Source: Bacteroidales bacterium
GTDB taxonomy: Bacteria; Bacteroidota; Bacteroidia; Bacteroidales; UBA932
NCBI GenBank assembly: GCA_017554335.1
Contig: JAFZIO010000059.1
Span: forward strand, 28,450 to 92,449
DNA length: 64,000 nt
Direction: 5' to 3'
The position numbers and the translations under genes are program-made. Every line of letters starts with the position of its first letter. The stretch's first letter is position 1. The notes under the pieces were generated by a model. It had not been told where the DNA came from, made no database searches, and saw only the letters and a list, made by a program, of their open reading frames with translations. Of the stretch, positions 47,432-56,523 are shown in pieces.

Positions 47432-48568
47432 CTAGATTTGCTCGACCGGATTGCCGTAAATGTGCCAGAAAATGTCCCTGAGCTCATTACGGTCAAGTTT
47501 TCTCTCCAGTTTGGCAAGCTTGTGCTCCGTGTATGCTTTGAATTGTTTCAGGTCTTCAGGAAGATATTTCTCGCCGAGAAATTCTTTTGTGCCGTGCATG
47601 AGGTCGTAACCCATGTAATTGGTCTTCCAGAGTTTGTATCCTGCGTGGATACGGCGGTCAAGGATTCCGCGAAGCTCCTGGTAACGGTCATTGCCGCTCT
47701 GCTTTGCCGCTTCTGCAATTTCTGTCGCACTGAGCGGCTCTCCCACGGAAAGATGGATATGGCCTTTCTGCTGGCCAATTCCGGTAAGAATGCTGTGAAG
47801 GTCTTCGTTTTTCTTCTTTACGTAAGGAGCTTCGCGGCTGAGCAGCAATTCGCGGGCCTTGCGGCTGTCGCAGGGCTCATATTCGTAAGAAATGCTCATA
47901 GGAACTATGTTGAGCTCCTTGAAATTCTCCTCGAACGTGCCTTCACCGCTCATATCGAACATTTTCAGCAGGCCCTGCTCCGTCTTGTCTATGCCGTTTT
48001 TGGAACGTCCTTCTTTCTGGGCGATCCATATAGAAGCCTTTCCGGATGTAATAGACAGACGTATGTATTTAGAAAGGGTCTGAGAATTAAGGTACATCTG
48101 GCGGGCGCTGATTCCGCGTATGACTTTGATCATACGGTTAGACTTCATGAGGTCTTCTATCAGCTTGTTGCTCAACAAGTTACTACCCACGCAGAGTTCC
48201 GCCATGGGATAGCCAGAAGCGTTCATTGCGTAGAGTATCAAGGCCGGGTCCAGGACTATGTCCCTATGGTTGGACACCGCCAGTATCTTGCCGTTAACCT
48301 TGCTCAGATTGGACATGCCATCGAAGGTGTAACCCTCTGATGTTCTGGCAAGTACACCGCTGATTACTCCTACCATCACCACCTTCTGGAATTCATCTAT
48401 GCTCTTGACCTGGCGCAACATGCCCGCAAGCACATCCCCCTTCTGTTTTGGGAAAAGATACTTGGAAATAGTGGGTAAAGCCGGATGCCGGGATACGCGC
48501 TGGAGTGCCTCTACGGCTTCTTCGTCGCTGTACGGGCGAATATCTTCGAATTCAGAAAGATCAACCAT
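47432..48568 (-). CDS. Lysophospholipid acyltransferase-like protein (PlsC family)
   Basis: A 378-residue glycerophospholipid acyltransferase-type protein. The block I catalytic motif reads NHRDIVLD at about residue 97: the His is there but the Asp comes after five residues (HX5D) instead of four; whether the nearer Asp (HxD) or the later one serves is unclear. A VIRGISARQMYLN block and an IWIAQKEGRSKNG block resemble regions II and III (the latter with KEGRS). No strong membrane segment. Monocistronic or cotranscribed with queA. Confidence 0.8.
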   Translation of the reverse strand: MVDLSEFEDIRPYSDEEAVEALQRVSRHPALPTISKYLFPKQKGDVLAGMLRQVKSIDEFQKVVMVGVISGVLARTSEGYTFDGMSNLSKVNGKILAVSNHRDIVLDPALILYAMNASGYPMAELCVGSNLLSNKLIEDLMKSNRMIKVIRGISARQMYLNSQTLSKYIRLSITSGKASIWIAQKEGRSKNGIDKTEQGLLKMFDMSGEGTFEENFKELNIVPMSISYEYEPCDSRKARELLLSREAPYVKKKNEDLHSILTGIGQQKGHIHLSVGEPLSATEIAEAAKQSGNDRYQELRGILDRRIHAGYKLWKTNYMGYDLMHGTKEFLGEKYLPEDLKQFKAYTEHKLAKLERKLDRNELRDIFWHIYGNPVEQI

Positions 48569-48574
48569 GGTACT

Positions 48575-48599
48575 ATTCTTTATACAAAGAACAAATATA
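48575..48599 (-). promoter_or_regulatory. Promoter and palindrome before the PlsC-like gene
   Basis: Minus-strand -7 box TATATTTG (48599-48592), followed by TTCTTTGTATAAAGAA, an inverted repeat that covers the expected start of transcription. Could be a repressor site. Confidence 0.45.
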
Positions 48600-48603
48600 A
48601 TAA

Positions 48604-49806
48604 TTATCTGCGGAATAGCAACGAAGAATCACCGTAACTGAGGAAGCGGAAACCGTGCTCCATGGCATAGTCGTAAATGGTCCGCCAGTCCCCTCCCACA
48701 AAGGCGCTGATGAGCAGGAGCAGCGTGCTCTGGGGCTGATGGAAGTTGGTTACCATCATGTCTACCAGGCGGAATCTGAAGCCCGGTACAATAATGATAC
48801 GCGTACCCAGCTTGAGACTGTCTTTCCCCGTCTTGTCCAGGTAATCCACGAGCGCTCCCAAGGCCTCCTGTGTACTGTAGGGCCACTCACGGGTGTAAGG
48901 ATCCCACTGGCCGATGTCCTCCGGAGCGCCTTTTTCTATGCAGCACGCGCCGGCGTAATAAAGCGATTCGAGCGTACGCACGGAAGTCGTACCGACCGCA
49001 ATAAGCGGACTGCTGTTCCCGGCGAGACGGGCAAGCAGGCTGCGGCTGACCACGAACGGTTCCCTGTGCATGGGGTGCTCGGAGACGTCGGAACTCTTGA
49101 CGGGAAGGAATGTTCCTGCGCCCACATGGAGGCACACCTTCTCTATGTCGATTCCTCGAGCAGCTATGTCAGCCATGGTTTCCGGGGTGAAGTGAAGTCC
49201 GGCCGTAGGTGCTGCTACAGAGCCCCTTACGCGGGCGTACGTGGTCTGATAGCGTTCCAGGTCAATGCTCTCGGTCTCACGGTTCAGATACGGGGGAATC
49301 GGTACCCTGCCGCAAAGGTCAAGGACCTCGGAGAATGAGGCTCCGCCTTCCCAGCTGAACTCCACAATGCCCGTCTGGCCATCGCGCTCCAGCAACCTTG
49401 CCTGCAGATTGATAGCCAGAAGTTCCGGCGCATCACTGTCGTATTGGATAAGGTCATCCTTACATCGTTTGGCATTTCCGATCACGCACTCCCAGCTGCA
49501 GCAGGAAGTGCTTGCAAAAGCCTCGTTATATTCGGCAGGATTGTGCGGCTGCAGGCAGAATATCTCTATATGCGCTCCGCTGCTGCGCTTGAAAAACAGT
49601 CTGGCGGGGACTACTTTTGTGTCGTTAAACACCATCAGAGCGCCTTCAGGCAGCATTTTTGGCAGTTCATGGAAGATTGTATCGCTGCATTTTCCCTCTC
49701 TGTAGATTAACAATTTGGACGCATCTCTGCTGCTTAACGGGTATTTCGCGATTCTCGCATCGGGAAGATCGTAATTGAAATCTTCAATTTTAAGTTGCGG
49801 TATCAT
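48604..49806 (-). CDS. queA: S-adenosylmethionine:tRNA ribosyltransferase-isomerase
   Basis: Transfers and rearranges the ribosyl part of SAM onto 7-aminomethyl-7-deazaguanine in tRNA, the penultimate step of queuosine synthesis. About 400 residues. MVFNDTKVVPARLFFKR, the GSVAAPTAGLHFTPE block, LHVGAGTFLPVKSSDVSEHPMH and TNFHQPQSTLLLLISAF are QueA hallmarks. A GTG at 49830 would add eight residues but lies in the -7 box TAACTTTG (49837-49830), so ATG 49806 is used. Confidence 0.95.
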   Translation of the reverse strand: MIPQLKIEDFNYDLPDARIAKYPLSSRDASKLLIYREGKCSDTIFHELPKMLPEGALMVFNDTKVVPARLFFKRSSGAHIEIFCLQPHNPAEYNEAFASTSCCSWECVIGNAKRCKDDLIQYDSDAPELLAINLQARLLERDGQTGIVEFSWEGGASFSEVLDLCGRVPIPPYLNRETESIDLERYQTTYARVRGSVAAPTAGLHFTPETMADIAARGIDIEKVCLHVGAGTFLPVKSSDVSEHPMHREPFVVSRSLLARLAGNSSPLIAVGTTSVRTLESLYYAGACCIEKGAPEDIGQWDPYTREWPYSTQEALGALVDYLDKTGKDSLKLGTRIIIVPGFRFRLVDMMVTNFHQPQSTLLLLISAFVGGDWRTIYDYAMEHGFRFLSYGDSSLLFRR

Positions 49807-49830
49807 TCGGTCGTAAAATTTTCGCAGCAC

Positions 49831-49960
49831 AAAGTTACAAATTTATTAATAAACAAAACGGAATGTTTTCAGCCCGCCCTATGTGTTACATTTGTAAATT
49901 ATCAACAGGCCGCAATTTCAGGCCGGAATTAACCATGCCTACGCCCCATAAGAAAAACCA
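49831..49960. other. AT-rich gap upstream of queA
   Basis: Holds the queA promoter box (minus TAACTTTG, 49837-49830) and a plus-strand TACATTTG box (49887-49894) that could drive an RNA through the palindromic element that follows. No gene of support; the longest plus frame is 33 codons. Confidence 0.4.
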
Positions 49961-50125
49961 ATAACTAATTGTTTGAAGATGTAATTATATATAAATCAGC
50001 TATTTATGTATTTTACTTAATGTTTTTGATTATCGGCTGCGTTACCGGGAACGCCTCAAGCTTCGGCCGATCAGGATATTTAGCCAGTAATTATTAGATT
50101 AAATACATAATAATCAATTAGTTAT
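49961..50125. repeat. 165-base element with nested inverted repeats (MITE-like or structured RNA)
   Basis: Outer arms ATAACTAATTG (49961-49971) and CAATTAGTTAT (50115-50125) are perfect complements. Inner arms TTATGTATTT (50004-50013) and AAATACATAA (50101-50110) are also perfect. In the centre ATCGGC (50032-50037) pairs with GCCGAT (50066-50071), enclosing GCGTT/AACGC (50039-50054). The centre is GC-rich and the flanks AT-rich. No target-site duplication is clear. Confidence 0.5.
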
Positions 50126-50205
50126 ATTATTCTATCTTTACTCTGGGATTATGTTGATATTCTGCTGTCTCTCCCCTACTCTGCTTCCCTCCTGAATTTA
50201 TTGTA

Positions 50206-50237
50206 CTTGCAATTATCATTTCCATTTTTTACTTTTG
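50206..50237 (+). promoter_or_regulatory. Promoter of the XRE regulator
   Basis: CTTG (50206-50209), 20 bases, TACTTTTG (50230-50237). Nineteen bases lie between the box and ATG 50257. One mismatch in the -33 element. Confidence 0.5.
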
Positions 50238-50256
50238 TAAATCAAACGGGACAAAA

Positions 50257-50601
50257 ATGAACGAAAGACTTTTGAAGTTTTTGGAGGCTGAAAATATTAC
50301 CCAGGCTCAGTTTGCGGACAGCATCGGAGTTGCCCGTGCAAGCATCTCCCACATAGTTTCCGGGCGCAACAAGCCGGGTTTCGATTTCATAGAACGCACG
50401 GCAAAACGCTTCCCTGCCCTTAATATTGAATGGCTCATTACGGGTAAAGGGCGAATGTACAATTCTCAGGAGGATATGACACTCTTCCAGGACCCTGAAG
50501 AGCCGTACTCCCCTGCTGATTTCCAGCCACTTAGCAAGTCCAAAAAGGTCAGCCGTGTGATAGTATTCTTTGAAGACGGAACATTCGAGGAATTCAAGTA
50601 A
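50257..50601 (+). CDS. XRE-family helix-turn-helix regulator
   Basis: A 114-residue protein with an N-terminal lambda-repressor-type [31 protein letters not shown] (residues ~14-41) with the typical GRNKP turn. The tail is short and acidic then ends in a beta-like [16 protein letters not shown]. Such proteins are widespread in Bacteroidota, single-copy near housekeeping genes. Target unknown. A separate -7 box lies before the next gene. Confidence 0.85.
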   Translation: MNERLLKFLEAENITQAQFADSIGVARASISHIVSGRNKPGFDFIERTAKRFPALNIEWLITGKGRMYNSQEDMTLFQDPEEPYSPADFQPLSKSKKVSRVIVFFEDGTFEEFK

Positions 50602-50609
50602 GATTTTCC

Positions 50610-50617
50610 TATCTTTG
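50610..50617 (+). promoter_or_regulatory. -7 box of the PyrD-like gene
   Basis: TATCTTTG, seven bases before ATG 50625, overlapping the region just after the XRE stop. No good -33 element. Confidence 0.4.
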
Positions 50618-50624
50618 CACCGTT

Positions 50625-51422
50625 ATGTTCTACGGTATTTTCATAAGGCCGATAACCAGGCGGATTAAGGACAATGACAAGGCCAGCGCTATAGCCAAGC
50701 GCTATTTCAAGTTCGAGGGCAAGATGCCACTGGGACGCTTCCTCAGCCGTCTTGTTCACGGGAACCGCCCGTCCGGTCTGGAAAGGGAGGTTTTCGGCCT
50801 TCAGTTTTATAATCCGGTAGGCCTTGGGGCCGGCCTAGACGTGGACGGAGACCTTTACAACGACCTTAACGATCTGGGCTTCAGCTTTGTGGAGATTGGC
50901 CCGTTCAAGGATCATTACAGTATACGCAAGGCAATCTACAAGATTCAGTCTGATCCTCAGGATGATGTGCTGGCCGCCTGTATATCAGGCGATTACCTGG
51001 ACAGCTTCTGCCTCGCTTACGACTTCTGTGATTTCTTTGTAATTGATATTTCGGAGAATCCGGACATGGATATCTTCGATGCCATCCTCGAAACCAGGCT
51101 CACATACGATATTTATAAGCCCATTGTAGTTAAAATACCCGAGGAACTGCCTTTCGAGGATATCGGAGAGATTGTTGATTATTGTTTGATGAACAGCGTG
51201 GACGGAATAGAGGCGCGTTCACTCAAGCAGATAAGCTATATATCCGAGCGTTCAAAGCAGCGCCTGCCCATCATAGCCAATTGCCACATCAAGACTCCCG
51301 TACAGGCAGAGGACGCCCTGAAAGCCGGTGCTTCCCTGCTGGAAGTCCGCATGGGACTGGTCCGGGAAGGTCCGCGTCTGGTAGATAAGATACTCCGGCA
51401 CCTGTCGTCCAGGAACAAATGA
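50625..51422 (+). CDS. Divergent dihydroorotate dehydrogenase-like protein
   Basis: A 265-residue TIM-barrel protein related to PyrD but short. [16 protein letters not shown] and FVEIGPF match the FMN-side start of class 2 DHODH, and [28 protein letters not shown] matches the phosphate-binding end. Between them the block normally reading (V)SSPNT reads ISENPD, the substrate-binding PQxGNPxPR and INRxGFNN stretches are absent, and the catalytic-base position is not seen. It may have lost DHODH activity or act on another substrate. Overlaps pncC by four bases. Confidence 0.7.
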   Translation: MFYGIFIRPITRRIKDNDKASAIAKRYFKFEGKMPLGRFLSRLVHGNRPSGLEREVFGLQFYNPVGLGAGLDVDGDLYNDLNDLGFSFVEIGPFKDHYSIRKAIYKIQSDPQDDVLAACISGDYLDSFCLAYDFCDFFVIDISENPDMDIFDAILETRLTYDIYKPIVVKIPEELPFEDIGEIVDYCLMNSVDGIEARSLKQISYISERSKQRLPIIANCHIKTPVQAEDALKAGASLLEVRMGLVREGPRLVDKILRHLSSRNK

Positions 51423-51919
51423 GAACAGAAGAAAAAATAGGCTCCCTTCTTAAAGGAAGCGGTTTGACCCTGAGTGCTGCCGAGTCCTGCACCGGCGGCC
51501 GCATATCCCACCTGCTGACTACCGTATCCGGTTCTTCCAACTACTACCTGGGATCCGTGACCTCCTACGCCGTAAGCGTCAAGGAGTCGGTTCTCGGCGT
51601 GCCGGCGTCAACTGTTGAAGCATACGGCGTCGTAAGTTCCCAGGTGGCAGCTGCCATGGCCGAGGGCGTACGCCGCGTGACCGGCAGTACCTTCTCCGTC
51701 GCCACCACCGGCCTGGCCGAAGGGAGCGACGGGCACTATCCTGAAGGAACAGTATGGATTGCAGCGAGCGGACCGGACGGCACAAAGACCCTCCTTTACC
51801 AGTGCGAAGGGCCCAGAAAGGCTAATATCAGCCGCTTTACAACGGCTGCATTGCACTTTTTGACAGAATATATCGAGACATATCTAAAACACTATAAGCC
51901 AGCTAATAAAACAAATTAG
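51419..51919 (+). CDS. pncC: Nicotinamide-nucleotide amidase (CinA C-terminal domain)
   Basis: A 166-residue stand-alone CinA C-terminal domain that deamidates NMN to NaMN, recycling the product of NAD-using DNA ligase. [17 protein letters not shown] with the catalytic Ser, [12 protein letters not shown] (Tyr/Lys region with VKESVLGV), [17 protein letters not shown] and [11 protein letters not shown] are all present. Length is normal. Translationally coupled to the PyrD-like gene. Confidence 0.93.
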   Translation: MRTEEKIGSLLKGSGLTLSAAESCTGGRISHLLTTVSGSSNYYLGSVTSYAVSVKESVLGVPASTVEAYGVVSSQVAAAMAEGVRRVTGSTFSVATTGLAEGSDGHYPEGTVWIAASGPDGTKTLLYQCEGPRKANISRFTTAALHFLTEYIETYLKHYKPANKTN

Positions 51920-51943
51920 TTAATGGGATTAACAAAAATGTTA
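51916..51943. promoter_or_regulatory. 28-base composite palindrome, copy 2
   Basis: Twenty-seven of 28 bases equal the site at 12787-12814 (G instead of T in the centre of GTTAAT-GGG-ATTAAC). The second palindrome is longer here, TTAACA-AAAA-TGTTAA. It begins within the pncC stop codon, and ends 11 bases before the expected -33 position of the mmdA promoter. Confidence 0.6.
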
Positions 51944-51954
51944 ACCCCATTATT

Positions 51955-51986
51955 TTTTTATCTCTCGCAGATAATGATTAAATTTG
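51955..51986 (+). promoter_or_regulatory. Promoter of the mmd operon
   Basis: TTTT (51955-51958), 20 bases, TAAATTTG (51979-51986), then 19 bases to ATG 52006. One mismatch in the -33 element. Confidence 0.5.
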
Positions 51987-52005
51987 AAGGATTTATTATA
52001 AAGAA

Positions 52006-53517
52006 ATGAATATTCAAGAAGAAAAAATCCAGGCTCTGGTCGAGCGCCGCGCAGGAGCAAAGCTCGGTGGCGGGCAAAAACGCATCGACGCCCAGCACGC
52101 CAAGAACAAACTGACCGCCCGTGAAAGGCTGGTCCGTCTGCTGGACGAAGGAAGCTTTGAAGAGTTTGACATGTTCGTCCGTCACCGCTGTACCAATTTC
52201 GGAATGGATGCCGTGCATACCGACGGCGACGGTGTGGTAACCGGCCAGGGAACAATTGACGGCCGTTTGGTTTTCGTCTTTGCCCAGGACTTCACCGTGA
52301 ACGGCGGCTCCCTCAGCAAAACCATGTCGGAAAAGATATGCAAGGTCATGGATATGGCCGTCAAGGTAGGTGCTCCGGTCATCGGGCTCAACGATTCCGG
52401 TGGAGCACGTATCCAGGAAGGCATAGATTCACTTGCAGGCTATGGTGACATTTTCGAGCGCAACATACTTGCCAGCGGCGTCATACCGCAGATCAGCCTC
52501 ATTATGGGACCTTGCGCCGGCGGAGCTGTGTACTCCCCTGCGCTTACGGACTTCACCCTCATGGTCAAGGATACAAGCTACATGTTCCTGACTGGTCCTG
52601 CGGTGGTCAAGTCTGTAACCGGAGAGGAAGTCACCCAGGAGGAACTGGGAGGCGCTGGTGTTCACTCATCCAAATCCGGTGTCGCCCACTTCTCCGCTGA
52701 ATCAGAGGATGATGCAATAGCTCAAATAAAGAAGCTCTTGAGCTTCCTGCCCCAGAACAACATGGAGACGGCTCCCCTGCGTCCCACGAACGATCCCGTC
52801 GGCCGCATGGATGACGCCCTGAATTCCATAGTTCCCGACAATCCCAACAAGGCCTACGACATGTACGGCGTAATCAGGAGCGTTGTGGACGACGGTGAAT
52901 TCTTCGAGGTCCATAAGAACTTCGCCAAGAATATCATAGTCGGTTTCGCTCACATGGGCGGCCGTAGCGTAGGCGTAGTGGCCAACCAGCCCGGCGTGCT
53001 TGCAGGCGTGCTGGATATCAACGCCAGCCGCAAGGGCGCCCGATTCGTCCGTTTCTGCGACGCCTTCAACATTCCCCTGCTTACCCTGGTCGACGTTCCC
53101 GGCTTCCTCTGCGGCACGCAGCAGGAATACGGCGCCATCATCACCAACGGTGCCAAGCTCCTTTACGCTTATGGCGAGGCGACGGTGCCCAAGGTTACAG
53201 TCACCCTCCGCAAGAGCTACGGCGGTGCGCATATCGTGATGAGCTGCAAGCAGCTGCGTGGCGACATCAACTATGCATGGCCTTCGGCCGAGATTGCCGT
53301 CATGGGAGCCAAGGGTGCGGTCGGCGTGCTCAAGGGAGTGACCGAAGAGGAGTACAACGACCTCTTCTGCAACCCTTACCAGGCAGCCGAGAAGGGCTAT
53401 ATTGAGGACGTTATTGAGCCTCGCAACACCCGCTTCCGCGCAATCCGCGCATTCGAGGTGCTTGCCGGCAAACGTCAGGAGCTGCCCGCCAAGAAACATG
53501 ACAACATGCCGTTATGA
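52006..53517 (+). CDS. mmdA: Methylmalonyl-CoA decarboxylase carboxyltransferase subunit alpha
   Basis: A 503-residue acyl-CoA carboxyltransferase moving CO2 from methylmalonyl-CoA to biotin. Crotonase-type halves are both present, with [67 protein letters not shown] and [14 protein letters not shown]. Close to propionyl-CoA carboxylase beta subunits, but the following OadG-, biotin- and OadB-like genes mark it as the Na+-pumping decarboxylase. Start of a four-gene operon; the stop overlaps mmdD. Confidence 0.95.
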   Translation: MNIQEEKIQALVERRAGAKLGGGQKRIDAQHAKNKLTARERLVRLLDEGSFEEFDMFVRHRCTNFGMDAVHTDGDGVVTGQGTIDGRLVFVFAQDFTVNGGSLSKTMSEKICKVMDMAVKVGAPVIGLNDSGGARIQEGIDSLAGYGDIFERNILASGVIPQISLIMGPCAGGAVYSPALTDFTLMVKDTSYMFLTGPAVVKSVTGEEVTQEELGGAGVHSSKSGVAHFSAESEDDAIAQIKKLLSFLPQNNMETAPLRPTNDPVGRMDDALNSIVPDNPNKAYDMYGVIRSVVDDGEFFEVHKNFAKNIIVGFAHMGGRSVGVVANQPGVLAGVLDINASRKGARFVRFCDAFNIPLLTLVDVPGFLCGTQQEYGAIITNGAKLLYAYGEATVPKVTVTLRKSYGGAHIVMSCKQLRGDINYAWPSAEIAVMGAKGAVGVLKGVTEEEYNDLFCNPYQAAEKGYIEDVIEPRNTRFRAIRAFEVLAGKRQELPAKKHDNMPL

Positions 53518-53876
53518 TGATTCCCCTTAGCATATCTGTGGATCCCTGGTCCCTCACGCTGATTTCGGTAGGCGTGGTGTTCTCGGCTCTTATTATCCTG
53601 TTTGTGCTGTACAGCATTTCGGGAGCCATTTTTACCGGCAAGTTTAAGCGCAAGCCCAAGTGCAAGGCGAATCCGGACGCAAAGACAGCTGCCGCGATTG
53701 CGCTGGCGCTGGAGCGTTACACGGCCGGCGGCGACGAGCCTGCTGCCATTGCCCTGGCTATTCATCTGTACCTCTCCGAGTGCGTGCACGACTTTGAGCC
53801 GGGCTTTATTACCATACGTCAGGCGGAGGATTCGGGCTGGCGCAATAAATCATTGACATTCAGAAAAAAAGCATAA
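53514..53876 (+). CDS. mmdD: Methylmalonyl-CoA decarboxylase small membrane subunit (OadG-like)
   Basis: A 120-residue protein with one N-terminal membrane segment ([27 protein letters not shown]) and a cytosolic helical tail. It matches OadG/MmdD subunits that hold the complex together and help biotin transfer. Two ATGs (53514 and 53517) are possible; either overlaps the mmdA stop. Six bases to mmdC. Confidence 0.85.
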   Translation: MMIPLSISVDPWSLTLISVGVVFSALIILFVLYSISGAIFTGKFKRKPKCKANPDAKTAAAIALALERYTAGGDEPAAIALAIHLYLSECVHDFEPGFITIRQAEDSGWRNKSLTFRKKA

Positions 53877-53882
53877 ATACAT

Positions 53883-54326
53883 ATGAAGACTTACAAGTTC
53901 AAGATCAACGGTAAAGAGTATTCCGTAGACATTAACGGCATCGAGGGCACCAACGCTTCTGTCAGCGTTAACGGTGTGGCATACGATGTAGAACTGGAAA
54001 ATGAGGTTCCGGCTGCTGTTTCAGCTTCCGGAAGTGTCGCCCCCGCCAGCGCTCCTGCCCAGCCTTCCGCCCCTGTTGCTGCTGCCGCTCCCGTCAGCGT
54101 AAACGGAGGCGCTGGCACAGTGGTCAAGTCTCCCCTGCCGGGCGTTATTATCAGTATCGACGTCAAGGAAGGTCAGGCGGTCAAGAAGGGCCAGAAGGTG
54201 GCAGTGCTTGAGGCAATGAAGATGGAGAACGAGATTCAGGCCGATGCCGACGGTACCGTGACTGCAATTCTTGTGAGCAAAGGCGATTCCGTGCTCGAGG
54301 GTGCGGAGATTCTCAAGATAGCGTAA
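53883..54326 (+). CDS. mmdC: Methylmalonyl-CoA decarboxylase biotin carrier subunit
   Basis: A 147-residue protein with an N-terminal beta segment (FKINGKEYSVDING), a flexible Ala/Pro-rich linker (~45-80) and a C-terminal biotinyl domain. The biotin Lys is in EAMKMENE near residue 113. It carries CO2 from MmdA to MmdB. Its TAA overlaps the mmdB ATG by one base. Confidence 0.95.
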   Translation: MKTYKFKINGKEYSVDINGIEGTNASVSVNGVAYDVELENEVPAAVSASGSVAPASAPAQPSAPVAAAAPVSVNGGAGTVVKSPLPGVIISIDVKEGQAVKKGQKVAVLEAMKMENEIQADADGTVTAILVSKGDSVLEGAEILKIA

Positions 54327-55468
54327 TGGAGCAGATTTTCGACAGCTTAACCCAATTCTGGCAGTTCACCGGCTTTGCGAACTGTACCTGGCAGCATCTC
54401 GCGATGATTGTCATAGGTATAGTGTTCATAACGCTGGGAATCGTGAAGGAATGGGAGCCGCTGCTGCTGGTGCCGATCGGTTTCGGTATCATCATCGGCA
54501 ATATCCCCTTCTTCCCGGGCCTTAATATCGGCATCTACGAGCAGGGCTCCGTGCTGAATATACTTTATCAGGGTGTCCGCCAGGGCTGGTATCCCCCTTT
54601 GATATTCCTTGGGATAGGAGCCATGACTGATTTCTCGGCGCTGATTTCACAGCCTAGGCTTATGCTGATCGGCGCGGCAGCACAGATGGGTATCTTCGGC
54701 GCATACATGCTCGCCATCGCCAGCGGCTTCGCCCCTAACGAGGCCGGTGCTATAGGCATAATAGGCGGAGCGGACGGTCCTACCGCCATTTTCCTCAGCT
54801 CCAAGCTCGCCCCCGAACTCATGGGCGCAATTGCCGTGAGTGCCTACTCCTACATGGCCCTGGTGCCCGTCATCCAGAAGCCTATCATGCTGCTCCTTAC
54901 CACCAAGAAGGAGCGCCTCATCCGTATGGGCAAGCCGCGTGCCGTCAGCCAGAGGGAAAAGATCATCTTCCCCATCGTCGGTTTCATCTGCACCGCATTC
55001 ATTGTGCCTTCCGGCCTGCCGCTGCTGGGCATGCTCTTCTTCGGCAACCTGCTTAAGGAGTCCGGAGTCACGAGGCGTCTGGCCACAACCGCCGGCGGTC
55101 CCATGATTGACGTCGTCACCACTCTCATCGGCCTTACCGTGGGCGCATCCACCCAGGCAAACGTCTTCCTGAGCGGCCGCTCGCTTAAGATTTTCGGCCT
55201 CGGTCTTCTGTCCTTCATAATCGCCACCACCTGCGGCGTGCTCTTCGTGAAGGTGTGGAACATCTTCCTCAAACCCGGCCGCAAGATCAACCCGCTTATC
55301 GGTAACGCCGGTGTGTCCGCAGTGCCGGACAGCGCCCGAGTATCCGAGACCGTCGGACGTGAGGCAGATCCCGAGAACCACCTCCTCATGCATGCGATGG
55401 CACCTAACGTCGCAGGCGTAATCGGCTCCGCCGTAGCAGCCGGTATTCTGCTTGGATTCCTTTCATAA
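54326..55468 (+). CDS. mmdB: Methylmalonyl-CoA decarboxylase Na+-translocating beta subunit
   Basis: A 380-residue inner-membrane OadB/MmdB protein with about nine segments. GIGAMTDFSALISQPRLML, IIGGADGPTAIFLSSKLAPELMGAIAVSAYSYMALVPVIQKP (Asp and Ser involved in Na+ movement) and the GNLLKESGVTRRL block are the family marks. Releases CO2 from carboxybiotin and drives Na+ export, saving energy in propionate formation. One-base overlap with the next gene. Confidence 0.95.
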   Translation: MEQIFDSLTQFWQFTGFANCTWQHLAMIVIGIVFITLGIVKEWEPLLLVPIGFGIIIGNIPFFPGLNIGIYEQGSVLNILYQGVRQGWYPPLIFLGIGAMTDFSALISQPRLMLIGAAAQMGIFGAYMLAIASGFAPNEAGAIGIIGGADGPTAIFLSSKLAPELMGAIAVSAYSYMALVPVIQKPIMLLLTTKKERLIRMGKPRAVSQREKIIFPIVGFICTAFIVPSGLPLLGMLFFGNLLKESGVTRRLATTAGGPMIDVVTTLIGLTVGASTQANVFLSGRSLKIFGLGLLSFIIATTCGVLFVKVWNIFLKPGRKINPLIGNAGVSAVPDSARVSETVGREADPENHLLMHAMAPNVAGVIGSAVAAGILLGFLS

Positions 55469-56328
55469 TGAAACGTCTGTTTTTCTTCCTGATAGCTTCT
55501 GTCTGCTGCATCAATGCATCAGCTCAGGCCACACATAATGTGATGAGCTGCAACATCCGTATTACCGGCTTGGAGGCCGACGAAGTGGACGGACGCCGCT
55601 GGGATGATCGCAAGGATGTATGCCTCAAAGTAATCAAGTCCCGTAAGCCGGACATCATCTGCATGCAGGAAGTCATTTATGAGTCCTACGATTACTTCAA
55701 GAAGAAGCTTCCCGGCTATATCGCCTTCGGCTTCGAGGGCCCCGAAATGGACCCCTGGACATCCGGATACCACTATATAGGCAAGAACGTAATCTTCTTC
55801 AGCAAGAGCCGCTACGAGCTTATTTCCGAGGGCTGCTACTGGTTGTCCGAGACTCCGGAAATCGGCGGCAGCGCTTCCTGGGAGACCGCACGCGCCCGCC
55901 ATTGCAACTGGGTGCGCCTGCGCGACCGCAAGACCGGAAACGTTTTCCGCGTGCTTGATACGCACCTCGACCATATTACCGATGCTGCCAAGGCCAAACA
56001 GACGGAAGTCATTGTCAGGGAGGCTGCACAGTATGCCGAAGACTTCCCCCAGCTGCTCTTCGGCGACTTCAACTCAGGCATAGCGGACACCCCCTATGCC
56101 CTGCTGACCGCTGCAGGCTGGAAAGACGTCTATGAAGAAGTCCATGGTCACGAGGAGACCGGTTTTACGGCCCACGGCTGGAAATTCGACCGCAAGAAAG
56201 GACGCAGGATAGACTTCATCTACTTCACCCCGGGCATAGAGGTACTCGATGCCGAGATAGTCAAGGATGCTCCCGGCGGTATTTACCCAAGCGACCACTA
56301 TTTCATTTCCGCCTCGCTTAAGTTCTGA
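55468..56328 (+). CDS. Exported endonuclease/exonuclease/phosphatase-family hydrolase
   Basis: A 286-residue EEP-fold protein with signal peptide (LIASVCCINASAQA). Metal and catalytic residues visible: MSCNIR (Asn), CMQEV (Glu), DTHLDH (His), GDFNSG (Asp/Asn) and PSDHYF (Asp-His pair). Related exported proteins cleave phosphodiesters or nucleic acid in the periplasm; substrate unknown. The ATG touches the mmdB stop, so it may be transcribed with the mmd operon although the function is unrelated. Confidence 0.88.
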   Translation: MKRLFFFLIASVCCINASAQATHNVMSCNIRITGLEADEVDGRRWDDRKDVCLKVIKSRKPDIICMQEVIYESYDYFKKKLPGYIAFGFEGPEMDPWTSGYHYIGKNVIFFSKSRYELISEGCYWLSETPEIGGSASWETARARHCNWVRLRDRKTGNVFRVLDTHLDHITDAAKAKQTEVIVREAAQYAEDFPQLLFGDFNSGIADTPYALLTAAGWKDVYEEVHGHEETGFTAHGWKFDRKKGRRIDFIYFTPGIEVLDAEIVKDAPGGIYPSDHYFISASLKF

Positions 56329-56364
56329 CCACACTGAACCAAACTGTTCTAACCAACTATAATT

Positions 56365-56505
56365 ATGCTAAAACAAAACGATCATCTCTTCTATCGCCCG
56401 CCTCAATGCGATACGGACGAGTGTATCCTTTTCTCTCTCATCTGTTCGTCGCCTGATGGCAACAACGAGTCCTTTGTAGCCCCTGAGGGCGAAATCCAGT
56501 GGTAA
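56365..56505 (+). CDS. 46-residue peptide of the short Bacteroidota type
   Basis: An open frame of 46 codons beginning MLKQNDHLFYRPPQC and ending GEIQW. The layout (N-terminal Y.PP, then an ILFSLICSS hydrophobic stretch, then PDGNNESF and a GE..W end) is like the small hypothetical peptides often found just upstream of Bacteroidota surface-protein genes. It lies 18 bases before the large lipoprotein gene, so cotranscription is likely. Function unknown; I rely on frame, position and this resemblance only. Confidence 0.55.
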   Translation: MLKQNDHLFYRPPQCDTDECILFSLICSSPDGNNESFVAPEGEIQW

Positions 56506-56523
56506 TTCTAAAAGCAAATCACT

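Noticed and set aside
49807-49960. A preQ1 riboswitch before queA
   Set aside because: The leader from the -7 box to the start is only about 23 bases, too short, and no preQ1 aptamer pattern is seen further upstream.
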